A stretch of 64,000 nucleotides of DNA from Planctomycetales bacterium 71-10 (GTDB lineage Bacteria > Planctomycetota > Planctomycetia > Isosphaerales > Isosphaeraceae), in NCBI GenBank assembly GCA_001898385.1, contig MKTT01000076.1, positions 1 through 64,000 on the forward strand, read 5' to 3'. The notes beneath the pieces are model-generated. The model did no database searches. It saw only the letters and a list, made by a program, of their open reading frames with translations, and had not been told where the DNA came from. The position numbers were made by a program, and so were the translations under genes. Each line of letters begins with the position of its first letter. The first letter of the stretch is position 1. Below, piece by piece: positions 39,091-48,562 of the stretch.

Positions 39091-39498
39091 ATGGCCACGA
39101 AGAAAGCGACTCCCAAGAGCAGCGCCCCGAAGGCCGCCCCCAAGAAGGCCGCCCCCAAGAAGGCGGCCGCGGACAAGGCCGCCGCCCCCAAGGCCGCCGC
39201 CGCCCCCAAGGCCCCGAAGAAGGCCGCCGCCCCCAAGGCCGCCGGCGTCAAGAAGGCCCCCAAGAAGGCGGCCCCGGCCATCAAGCTGTCGGATTCGCAG
39301 ACGAACCTCCTGAAGGAGATCGCCGGCGCGGGCGAGGCGGGCGTGATCGCCACCAAGAAGACGCAGAAGTCGCTGGACGCCCTCCAGACGAAGAAGCTCA
39401 TCAAGAAGGGCAAGAAGGAGGGGGAGTTCTTCAAGTACCACGTCTCCAAGGTGGGCGAGAAGCACGTCGCCGGCCTCTCCGCCGCCCCCACCGCCTGA
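39091..39498 (+). CDS. histone H1-like basic protein with C-terminal winged-helix-like domain
   Basis: 135 aa; ATG at 39091 follows GAGGTGCCCG. Residues 1-70 are almost only Ala, Lys and Pro in repeats such as APKKAAPKKAA, like the C-terminal tail of eukaryotic H1 and bacterial HC1-type proteins. Residues about 72-135 (LSDSQTNLLKEIAGAGEAGV, LDALQTKKLIKKGKKEGEFF, KYHVSKVGEKHVAG) have the helix spacing and wing of a MarR-like winged helix. DNA binding and nucleoid compaction are likely by composition. The gene stands alone after a repeat-rich region. Confidence 0.75.
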   Translation: MATKKATPKSSAPKAAPKKAAPKKAAADKAAAPKAAAAPKAPKKAAAPKAAGVKKAPKKAAPAIKLSDSQTNLLKEIAGAGEAGVIATKKTQKSLDALQTKKLIKKGKKEGEFFKYHVSKVGEKHVAGLSAAPTA

Positions 39499-39721
39499 GC
39501 GCCGCGACGCGGCCCGGACGGACGAGACGGACCATCAGGGCCGGGCCCGCACCTCGACGGGCGCCGGCCCTTTCTCTTGCGCGGGCCCCGGGCCCCCGGG
39601 CCCGAAGCGACCTTGGCGGTTCGGCGTCCGCCCGCTATGATCCCCGCGCCTCGTCGACCGTCGCGGCGCGTCGCCCCTCCCTCGCGACGCCCCCGCGGGA
39701 GACGCCCCCATCTCAACCTCC

Positions 39722-40504
39722 ATGAAGGATGGTTCCACGGCCATGGACGACCGAGCTTTCTGGAAGGGCGCGAAGCGGAGCGCGGCCCGGGGGGTCGTCG
39801 CCCTCGCCGTGCTGGCCACCGGCTGCGGCACCTACGTCGGCACCACGGCGAGGAGCTTCCTGGGCCACGTCCGCAACAACCCCGACCCCAACGCCCGCTA
39901 CCTCGCCTACGCGAAGCTCGGCTCGAAGGACGTGTACGACACGGACGAGCAGCGCGGCGAGGCCGTCGCCGTCCTGATCGACCGCTATTACAAGGGGAAC
40001 GAGCCCCTGGCCAGCCGCGCGATGATCTGCCGGACGCTCGGCGAGCTGGGCGACCCCCGCGCCCGCGACGTCCTGCTGAAGGCCGTCCACCACCACGACG
40101 CCGTCGTGAAGATCGAGGCCTGCCGCGCCCTGGGGAAGGTCGGGAAGCCCGAGGACGCCTCGGTCCTCGCCCAGATCATGAGCCTCGACAACCTGGAGGA
40201 CGCCCGGATGGCCGCCATCGACGGCCTGTCCGACCTCAAGAGCCAGGACCCGCGCATCTACAAGGTGCTGCTCGACTCCATGGAGCACGACGACCCGGCG
40301 ATCCGCCTGGCCTCGCTCAACGCCTTGCGCAAGATCACCGGCAAGGACATGGGGACCGAGGTCGACGCCTGGCGCAAGGAGCTGGAGCCCATCCTCGCCG
40401 CCACGCCCACCGAGCTGGCCGCGCCGTCGAACACGCGCACGGCCGCCGACGAGGCCGCCGCGAAGTCGGCCGCCGCCCAGGAGCCGACGGGCGAGCTGCG
40501 CTGA
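39722..40504 (+). CDS. HEAT-repeat lipoprotein
   Basis: 260 aa. A signal peptide ends at a lipobox (VLATGC), so the mature protein is a membrane-anchored lipoprotein. The rest is helical HEAT/PBS-lyase-like repeats, for example MICRTLGELGDPRARDVLLKAV, KIEACRALGKVGKPEDASVLAQIM and AIRLASLNALRKITGKD. Such repeats bind proteins; no catalytic motif is visible. ATG at 39743 is an equally good start and would place the lipobox Cys at 28. The Ala/Thr-rich C terminus is disordered. It precedes mutS2 by 131 nt. Confidence 0.82.
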   Translation: MKDGSTAMDDRAFWKGAKRSAARGVVALAVLATGCGTYVGTTARSFLGHVRNNPDPNARYLAYAKLGSKDVYDTDEQRGEAVAVLIDRYYKGNEPLASRAMICRTLGELGDPRARDVLLKAVHHHDAVVKIEACRALGKVGKPEDASVLAQIMSLDNLEDARMAAIDGLSDLKSQDPRIYKVLLDSMEHDDPAIRLASLNALRKITGKDMGTEVDAWRKELEPILAATPTELAAPSNTRTAADEAAAKSAAAQEPTGELR

Positions 40505-40635
40505 GCGACAGCGCGGCTGTTGGGATGGCCCCGCCCCGCGGGCGTCCGTCATAATCGAGCGACGACGCGAACCGCGCCTCGGCCCCGTGCGTCCGAGGGG
40601 AATCCCGCCACGCGCGTCGGCACCCGAGAGGCGAG

Positions 40636-42681
<2,046 letters not shown>

Positions 42682-42727
42682 TCGCGGCGATCGGTCACGC
42701 CGCGGGCCTCGGCATTACGTCCGGGAG

Positions 42728-43180
42728 TCAGCTCGGGTTGACGACGGCGAGCCCTTCAAGGGCCGCCACGTCGCAGAGCCGTTGATCGGCACAGACGAAG
42801 CCGTCGAGGGGCTGAGTCCGATGGGCCTTGAGTGCGACTGCGAGTTGGAGGGCGTCGAGGGTCCGAATCTGACGGTTCGGTCCATACGTGGTGACGAGGT
42901 CTGATGCCAGTTGATAGGGGGAGTTGAGCACTCGCAGCGGACGCAGGATCTTTCGCTTCACGTCGGCCAGGAACAGGCCGCGAAGCCGTTGAAACTCCTG
43001 TGCCAGGATGAGCCCGGTTCGCACCTTCGTGGCGAACCCGGACAGGGTTTCGACCCACGCCAATCGGGAGATGAAAATCTCGGCCCCGGGCTCTGACAGG
43101 AGGCGTTGGACTTCCGCCGTCCCGCTCTCGACGTGGTAATTCTTGATGAGGGCGCTCGTGTCGAAGAAGTATCGGGGCAT
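42728..43180 (-). CDS. vapC: PIN-domain toxin (VapC-like)
   Basis: 150 aa. The four acidic PIN residues can be placed: D7 (YFFDTSALIKNY), E44 (AWVETLSG), D109 (TLDALQLA) and D132 (VCADQRLC). PIN toxins are Mg-dependent RNases. The start codon overlaps the antitoxin stop (TGATG), the usual toxin-antitoxin coupling. The pair is less GC-rich than its neighbours, consistent with horizontal transfer. Confidence 0.9.
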   Translation of the reverse strand: MPRYFFDTSALIKNYHVESGTAEVQRLLSEPGAEIFISRLAWVETLSGFATKVRTGLILAQEFQRLRGLFLADVKRKILRPLRVLNSPYQLASDLVTTYGPNRQIRTLDALQLAVALKAHRTQPLDGFVCADQRLCDVAALEGLAVVNPS

Positions 43181-43470
43181 CAGAAGCGTTCCGCCCGTTC
43201 TTCCTCGACGATGACGCGAGCCATCGAATCCTGGACTCTCGACGTGGCGGCCCTGACTTCGTCAAGGGTTACCGAGTCGTCCGCTTCCCGTTCGCAGTAC
43301 TTCACGAAATCATGGTCGATGAGTTCGCCGAAAGGGGCGTGCGGGACGGGCTCGTCGGCGAGGAACCGCACCAACGCCGCTTCAATGACGGCTTCCTGGG
43401 AGGGGTAGATCCCGGCTGCGACTTTCCCCTTCAGGAGCCGTTCAAGTTCGATGGAAAGATGTATATTCAT
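43180..43470 (-). CDS. antitoxin of VapC-like toxin
   Basis: 96 aa. The N terminus (MNIHLSIELERLLKGKVAAGIYPSQEAVIEAALVRFL) matches a ribbon-helix-helix fold as in ParD/CopG antitoxins. The acidic C-terminal half (DDSVTLDEVRAATSRVQDSMARVIVEEERAERF) would wrap the toxin. It has a strong Shine-Dalgarno (AAGGA, 9 nt) and an extended -10 promoter upstream. RHH antitoxins usually repress their own operon. Confidence 0.85.
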   Translation of the reverse strand: MNIHLSIELERLLKGKVAAGIYPSQEAVIEAALVRFLADEPVPHAPFGELIDHDFVKYCEREADDSVTLDEVRAATSRVQDSMARVIVEEERAERF

Positions 43471-43508
43471 TTTGATTAATCCTTCCGCTTTCGGGCCGCC
43501 CTCCGACT

Positions 43509-43514
43509 ATTGTA
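43509..43514 (-). promoter_or_regulatory. extended -10 promoter of the toxin-antitoxin operon
   Basis: On the minus strand TGATACAAT gives an extended -10 element (TGnTACAAT) 39 nt from the antitoxin start codon. No clear -35 lies 17 nt upstream, as is acceptable for extended -10 promoters. Autoregulation by the RHH antitoxin near this site is likely but not shown by an obvious operator dyad. Confidence 0.45.
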
Positions 43515-43571
43515 TCACAACCCGCAGTGCCGCATCATTTTGCAAATGAACCCCCGGCCAGTAACGGCCGC

Positions 43572-44678
43572 TCACGCCGGGCATAGGCCCGCGAGGTCTC
43601 GGATCGCCGCCTGGGCGATGGGCGAGGGGCACGACCAGACGAGGAAGAAGAGGGCCTGGCGGGCCCAGCGCTGGGCGGGGTCGGTGCGGAGGAATCCGCT
43701 GCCGCGGCGGGCGGTGAGATAGGACTGGGTGGTCCGCAGGGCCAGGGCGTTCGCTTGGGCGCGGAGCGAGCCGGCGGTCGCGGCGTCGCCTTCGCCGCGG
43801 GCGCAGGCCATGAGGGTCGACCAGGCCCCGGACCAGGTCTCGCGCATCAGGTCGACCGGCTCGACGAGGTCGACGCGCCCGGCCGTCAGGGCGGCCAGGC
43901 CGGCCAGCGCCGCCGCGGCCTGGCCGAGCGCCAGGGCCGAGGTCTCCAGCCCCGCCGTGCCGACGGCCCCGGGCTGGGCGCTGATCTCGGTGGTCGGGCC
44001 CGTGAGGACGTCGTCGGCGTCGATCTCGACGCCCGTCACGACGACCTCGGCCGTGCGCGAGGCCTGGAGCGCGGCGAGGTCGAACGCGGGGAGGACGGAC
44101 AGGCCGGGGCGGTCGCTCGCCAGCGCGATGAGCATCTGGCGGCCGTCGTCCAGCAGCGCGCCGGTGACGAAGACGTCGGCGTTCTCCGCGCCCGTCACCC
44201 ACGGCATCGCGCCGTCGAGGCGATACCGGCCGGGGCCGATCTCCGTCGCCGTGAGGGCCTTCGCGCCCAGGCGTCGCGAGGTGGTGAGCTGCGAGATCCC
44301 CACCGTCGCCATCGCCTCGCCCGCGGCGACCGACCGCAGCCACTCGGCGGCCCGGGGGCGGTCGGCCACGGTCATGAGCCGGCGCACGGCGGCGTCGTGC
44401 TGCGAGAGGATGAAGACGGCCGTCAGGCTGGACTCGGCCAGCCGGGCGTAGCGCTGGACTAGCAAGGGCCGCGGGACGGCGTCGCCCCCCTGCCCCGCCG
44501 GGACCGACCACCGCAGGACGCCCGCGTCGACCAACGGCCGCCAGAGGGGCTCGGGCCAGCCGCCGTCGAGGTCCGCCGGGCCGTCGGCGGCGCGGAGGAC
44601 CTCGGCCAGCGCGACGACCCGCGCCTCGTCCGGGTCGCGTTCGGTCCAGAAGCCGTGATGCACCGCGTCGTCGCCCAT
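43572..44678 (-). CDS. acyl-CoA dehydrogenase-fold flavoprotein
   Basis: 368 aa; ATG at 44678 follows GAGG. The protein has the ACAD plan: helical N domain (LVDAGVLRWSVPAGQGGDAV), beta domain (ATVGISQLTTSRRLG, YRLDGAMPWVTGAENADVFV) and a C-terminal four-helix domain (LGQAAAALAGLAAL). The usual catalytic Glu of the C domain is not evident. The end RRGSGFLRTDPAQRWARQALFFLVW is like flavin-dependent monooxygenases or other ACAD-fold enzymes that do not oxidise acyl-CoA. Substrate unknown. Divergent from the Nudix gene. Confidence 0.82.
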   Translation of the reverse strand: MGDDAVHHGFWTERDPDEARVVALAEVLRAADGPADLDGGWPEPLWRPLVDAGVLRWSVPAGQGGDAVPRPLLVQRYARLAESSLTAVFILSQHDAAVRRLMTVADRPRAAEWLRSVAAGEAMATVGISQLTTSRRLGAKALTATEIGPGRYRLDGAMPWVTGAENADVFVTGALLDDGRQMLIALASDRPGLSVLPAFDLAALQASRTAEVVVTGVEIDADDVLTGPTTEISAQPGAVGTAGLETSALALGQAAAALAGLAALTAGRVDLVEPVDLMRETWSGAWSTLMACARGEGDAATAGSLRAQANALALRTTQSYLTARRGSGFLRTDPAQRWARQALFFLVWSCPSPIAQAAIRDLAGLCPA

Positions 44679-44741
44679 GCTAACCTCATCTCCTCGGGCC
44701 GCCGCATCTCCCCCGGTCATCGTCGCACAAGGCCGCGAACC

Positions 44742-45320
44742 ATGTCAGCCCCGTATTGCTACAAGCACCCGCGCCCCGCCGTCACGACGGACCTGATCGT
44801 CTTCGCCTGGATCGACGCCAGCCTCCGCACGCTCCTGGTGCGGCGCAAGGCCGAGCCGTTCGAGGGCCGATGGGCCCTCCCCGGCGGGTTCCTCGACGTC
44901 GACGAGGAGGCCGAGGCCGGCGCCCGCCGCGAGCTTAAGGAGGAGACCGGCCTGGTCGTCCCGGGCGCGATCGACCCGCTGGGCTTCTTCGCGAAGGTCG
45001 GCCGCGACCCGCGCGGGAGGACGGTCACGCTGGCCTTCGCCGCGATCCTGCCGTCGGGCTCGCACCCAGTCCGCGGGGGCGACGACGCCGCCGAGGCCGA
45101 GTGGGTCCCGCTCGACCGCGCGAAGGGCCTGGCCTTCGATCACGACGAGATCCTCGCCGCGGCGACCGCCTGGCTCCGCAAGCGGATCTCGACCAAGACG
45201 CCCGACGCCCTCGCCATCCTGCCGCGGCCCGTCGAGCGGCCCACCGTCTTCGCCCTGTTCAAGGCCGTCGAGCTCCCCCCGCGCGGCGTGCCGCCCTGGC
45301 TTTTGGCGGCGGGGGGCTGA
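44742..45320 (+). CDS. Nudix hydrolase
   Basis: 192 aa. The Nudix box is intact: GGFLDVDEEAEAGARRELKE (from G48) followed by ETGL, fitting GX5EX7REUXEEXGU. The N terminus (YKHPRPAVTTDLIVFAWIDASLRTLLVRRKAEPFEGRWALPGG) is of the ADP-ribose pyrophosphatase/NrtR-like type, but no C-terminal winged helix is present, so it is an enzyme rather than an NrtR regulator. The substrate could be ADP-ribose or another nucleoside diphosphate. A family 2 repeat follows the stop codon. Confidence 0.9.
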   Translation: MSAPYCYKHPRPAVTTDLIVFAWIDASLRTLLVRRKAEPFEGRWALPGGFLDVDEEAEAGARRELKEETGLVVPGAIDPLGFFAKVGRDPRGRTVTLAFAAILPSGSHPVRGGDDAAEAEWVPLDRAKGLAFDHDEILAAATAWLRKRISTKTPDALAILPRPVERPTVFALFKAVELPPRGVPPWLLAAGG

Positions 45321-45348
45321 GCCGCGGGGGAATTCGACATCGTAACGG

Positions 45349-45527
45349 CCTTCCCCCCTGGCGGGGGAAGGTGGCCCGCAGGGCCGGATGAGGGGGAAGA
45401 CGAGCGCGATGGCCGTCGGGATCCCGAGCCGGTCGGGCGGGCCTTCGAAATCTCGACGGCTCCCATGCTTCGCATCCCCCTCATCTGACCGCTTCGCGGT
45501 CTGTCTTCCCCCGCGAGGGGGGAAGAC
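45349..45527. repeat. family 2 palindrome-ended element, copy B (179 nt)
   Basis: Same hairpin ends and order as copy A: CCTTCCCCCC with GGGGGAAGG, GGCCCGCAGGGCC, GGATGAGGGGG, a central GCCTTCGAAATC, CCCCTCATCTGACCGCTTCGC, then the closing hairpin. Its middle is almost identical to copy C in inverse orientation. It fills most of the 320-nt gap between the Nudix and methyltransferase genes (45321-45640); no gene lies there. Confidence 0.88.
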
Positions 45528-45640
45528 GTCGAGCACCGCGGTTCGACTTGCCCGGTCGGCCGGGGCGCGATAGAGTTCCGCGGCTTCTCGGGCGACGCAG
45601 GGACGGCGCCCGCCGCGACGTGGACGGAAGGGACGCCCGG

Positions 45641-46486
45641 ATGAGCACGATCGGATCGACCAGGCGCAGGCGGGCCTCGCGCCCCGACGGGCCCGCCCCC
45701 GCCGACCACCGCGCCGAGGCCGCCCTGATCCGCGAACTCTGGGGACGCCAGCGCGAGGCCGACGGCTCGCTGAGCGACGACGAGCGGCGCTACCTCGACG
45801 CCCACTTCTCGATGCCGCTGACGCTCCGCCGCCGCCTCGCCATGGTCGACTGGCTGGCGGCCGGGATCCGCCCCGGCGACCGCGTCCTCGAATGGGGATG
45901 CCGCCACGGCGTCGACTCGTGCATCTACCGCCGCCGGTTCGGCCCCTCCCTCGAACTCCACGGCTGCGACTTCGTCGAGGCCGACGACTACCGGCCGTTC
46001 TTCGAATACAGCGGCCTGCGCTACACCCGCCTCGTCGACTACGTCCGGCTCGATTATCCCGACGCCTCGTTCGACGTCGTCACCAGCAACGGCGTCTGGG
46101 AGCACGTCTTCCACGAGGAAGCCTCGCTCCGCGAGGTCTTCCGGATCCTCCGCCCCGGCGGGTCATTCCTGGTAGCCTGCCTCCCCAACCGCTACAGCTA
46201 CACCGAGGCCGTCCAGCGCAAGTTGGGGCACTCGGCCCACGATCGGCTGTACACGATCGACTCGGCCACGGCCCTGTTGAACACGACGGGGTTCGAAGTG
46301 CTCGCCTGGGAGCGCCGGCTGCTGCTGCCGACGATGCTCAACGGCTTCCCGAAGCCCCTCAAGGCGGCCTACAGCAAGCTCCACGGGCTCGTCTGGGCGT
46401 TCAACGCCGCCCTCGAACGCACCTGGCCCGTCGGCCTGCTGGCCAGCAACCTGAACCTCGTCGCCCGCCGGCCCGCCGAGGGCTGA
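45641..46486 (+). CDS. class I SAM-dependent methyltransferase
   Basis: 281 aa; ATG at 45641 follows GGAAGGGA. Motif I is VLEWGCRHGVDSCIYRRRFG, with Trp and Arg replacing the usual Asp/Glu-x-GxGxG spacing. LHGCDFVEADDY, FDVVTSNGVWEHVFHEEASL and RILRPGGSFLVACLPNRYSYTEAV follow, as in the UbiE/Methyltransf_11 group acting on small molecules, lipids or glycans. The substrate is unknown. The gene lies between two inverted copies of the family 2 repeat. Confidence 0.85.
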   Translation: MSTIGSTRRRRASRPDGPAPADHRAEAALIRELWGRQREADGSLSDDERRYLDAHFSMPLTLRRRLAMVDWLAAGIRPGDRVLEWGCRHGVDSCIYRRRFGPSLELHGCDFVEADDYRPFFEYSGLRYTRLVDYVRLDYPDASFDVVTSNGVWEHVFHEEASLREVFRILRPGGSFLVACLPNRYSYTEAVQRKLGHSAHDRLYTIDSATALLNTTGFEVLAWERRLLLPTMLNGFPKPLKAAYSKLHGLVWAFNAALERTWPVGLLASNLNLVARRPAEG

Positions 46487-46549
46487 GCGGGCCCCGACGT
46501 GGCCGGAATCCGGCCACCCGGGCGCGCGAGGTGCATGAAGGCCGCGGCG

Positions 46550-47041
46550 TCAGCTCGCCAGGTCGGCCTCGCAGAGGATTTCGAAGCCCATCTCGTGCAG
46601 CGAGCGGCTGGCCTGCTCGTTGTTGTCGACGTGCATGGCGACCGCCGGCCGGCCGTGGGGCTGGACGATCAGCGGGTAGGCGTAGTGGATGTTGATCTCG
46701 GCCCGCAGGAGCGCCAGGCACATGTCGGCCAGCGACGAGGACGAGATCGGCAGCTCGGCGGCGACCAGCTCGTTCTCGGCGAAGGCGTGCTTGTTCAGCG
46801 AGAGGATCTCGCGGCCCTGCTCCGGGTGGCTGAGGATCAGTCGGATGATCGAGCAGTCGGCCGAGTCGGAGATGGTCAGGCCGACGATCTTGACCTTGCT
46901 CCCCTGGAAGGAGCGGATGACTTCGAGCAATTGCCCGACGCGGTTCTCCAGGAAGACGGAAAACTGGGTGACGCTCGGCCAGTTCCGGCCGTGCAGGGTC
47001 TCGACGTCGATCTCGGCGCCGCCGTCCTCGCCCAAGCTCAT
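46550..47041 (-). CDS. tandem ACT-domain protein
   Basis: 163 aa. Two ACT-like beta-alpha-beta-beta-alpha-beta units can be read: TQFSVFLENRVGQLLEVIRS with VKIVGLTISDSADCSIIRLIL, and ELVAAELPISSSSLADMCLALLRAEI with YAYPLIVQPHGRPAVAMHVD. ACT domains bind amino acids and regulate enzymes; stand-alone pairs of this kind are common in planctomycetes and are often annotated as acetolactate-synthase-like regulatory proteins. No catalytic domain is attached. Target unknown. Confidence 0.8.
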   Translation of the reverse strand: MSLGEDGGAEIDVETLHGRNWPSVTQFSVFLENRVGQLLEVIRSFQGSKVKIVGLTISDSADCSIIRLILSHPEQGREILSLNKHAFAENELVAAELPISSSSLADMCLALLRAEINIHYAYPLIVQPHGRPAVAMHVDNNEQASRSLHEMGFEILCEADLAS

Positions 47042-47180
47042 AAAGTCCGTCCCTCGCGTTTAGCCAGGACCAAGGGGTCGCACGGTCGCGACTCTCACAA
47101 AGTAATGGGCCCCCTCCTCCCGGGTCAATGCAAACTCGCCCGGGGGGTGTTCCTTTGGAATTTGGTGGTCGATGTTTGAC

Positions 47181-47361
47181 GTCTTCCCCCCTCGCGGGGG
47201 AAGACAGACCCCGCAGGGGTCAGATGAGGGGGATGCGAAGCATGGGGGCCGTCGGGATTTCGAAGGCCCGCCCGACCGGCCCGGGATCCCGACGGCCATC
47301 GCGCTCGTCTTCCCCCTCATCCGGCCCTGCGGGCCACCTTCCCCCGCCAGGGGGGAAGGCC
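47181..47361. repeat. family 2 palindrome-ended element, copy C (181 nt), inverse of copy B
   Basis: Reads as the reverse complement of copy B with few differences: it opens with CTTCCCCCCTCGCGGGGGAAG and closes with CTTCCCCCGCCAGGGGGGAAG. The GATTTCGAAGGCCCGCC type centre is conserved. With copy B it forms a large inverted repeat flanking the methyltransferase and ACT genes. It lies in the 422-nt gap 47042-47463, which has no supported gene. Confidence 0.88.
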
Positions 47362-47463
47362 GTCATGATGCCTCCTCAACCTCCGACGCGATCCGACGAA
47401 TTCCAAAGGCGCCCCCCTCGCGCAGGTCTGCGACATCCTTCGATCGAACCCCGAGGCCCCGCC

Positions 47464-48309
47464 ATGATCGCCCCGTCCTCCTTCGGCCTGGTCCTGCTCC
47501 TCGCGACCCTCGTCCCCGCCGACGAGCCCCCGGACGCGACGGCGCGCGACCTCCTCGCCGCCCACAACCGCGAGCGCGAGGCCGAGAAGCTGCCGCCGCT
47601 GACGCTCGACCCGAAGCTGACGGAGGCCGCCCGGCTCCACGCCGAGGACATGGCCGGGCGTCGCGAGATGACCCACGAAGGGGCCGACGGCTCGAAGCCA
47701 TTCGAGCGCGTGAAGCGCGCGGGCTATCGCTTCGTGAAGACCGGCGAGAACGTCGCGCGGGGTCAGCGGGCCGTCGCGGAGGCGATGAAATCGTGGATGG
47801 AGAGCGAGGGGCACCGCAAGAACATCCTCGGCGACTTCGCCCAGATGGGCGGGGCGAGGGTCGAGGACGAGGACGGCGAGCCCTACTGGTGCGTCGTGTT
47901 CGGCACGCCGAGGACCCGGCTCGACCCCGACGCGGCCGAGAAGGCCGTCGCCGAGAAGGTCGCCGCGGCCCGCAAGGAGGCCGGCAAGGGGGAGCTGGAG
48001 GTCGACCCCAAGCTGGCGAAGGCCGCACGGGCGCTCGCGGCCGACATGGCGGAGTCGGCCGCGAAGCCCGAGAACGAGCGGAAGCCGCCCGACGTCGCGG
48101 CGCGGCTGAAGGAGGCCGGGGCGACGTACCGGAGCGTGGCGGTCGTCCTCGGCGGCGGGAATCCGACGGCCGACGATTTCGTCCGGGCGATGCTCGACGA
48201 CCCCGCCCGCAAGGAGCCCCTGCTGGGGGATTCCGAGGCCGTCGGGATCGGTTACGCGACGGATGCCGAGGATGCACCCTTCTGGTGCGTCGTGTTGGTG
48301 GAACGGTGA
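47464..48309 (+). CDS. secreted CAP-domain protein with a second, degenerate CAP-like half
   Basis: 281 aa. A short signal peptide (MIAPSSFGLVLLLATLVPA) precedes a CAP/SCP domain: LLAAHNREREAEKLPPLTLD, AARLHAEDMAGRREMTHEG, GENVARGQRAVAEAMKSWM, SEGHRKNILGDFAQMGGARV and PYWCVVFGTP. Residues about 155-281 repeat the pattern weakly (GKGELEVDPKLAKAARALAADMAE, DDFVRAMLDDPARKEPLLG, VGIGYATDAEDAPFWCVVLVE), missing the active-site His and Glu equivalents. It is probably extracellular. Function within the CAP superfamily is unknown. Confidence 0.87.
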   Translation: MIAPSSFGLVLLLATLVPADEPPDATARDLLAAHNREREAEKLPPLTLDPKLTEAARLHAEDMAGRREMTHEGADGSKPFERVKRAGYRFVKTGENVARGQRAVAEAMKSWMESEGHRKNILGDFAQMGGARVEDEDGEPYWCVVFGTPRTRLDPDAAEKAVAEKVAAARKEAGKGELEVDPKLAKAARALAADMAESAAKPENERKPPDVAARLKEAGATYRSVAVVLGGGNPTADDFVRAMLDDPARKEPLLGDSEAVGIGYATDAEDAPFWCVVLVER

Positions 48310-48562
48310 GGCGCGGGGCGCGGAAAGTCCGCCGCCGCCGCCATTTCGCGCGAAGGTCGCGGGCCGGGCTGCCGAAGAATCAGACGTGACGAGTTCGAAT
48401 AGCCGCGCGCCGGGGGGCGTCTCTAGTCCAGGGGCGTCGCGATGGCGTGATGCGCGAAGCTCGGTCGACGGTCTCCGGTCTCACGACGACGCACGAAGGG
48501 CCGGGAGGCGGGGAAGCCCCCCTCGTCCGCGGCCCGGTCCAACAATAAAGGTGACTACCCCC

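Noticed and set aside
45349-47361. Inverted copies B and C considered as ends of a composite transposon
   Set aside because: No transposase lies between them; the enclosed methyltransferase and ACT genes show no sign of mobility, and a third copy lies elsewhere. They are better seen as independent small elements.
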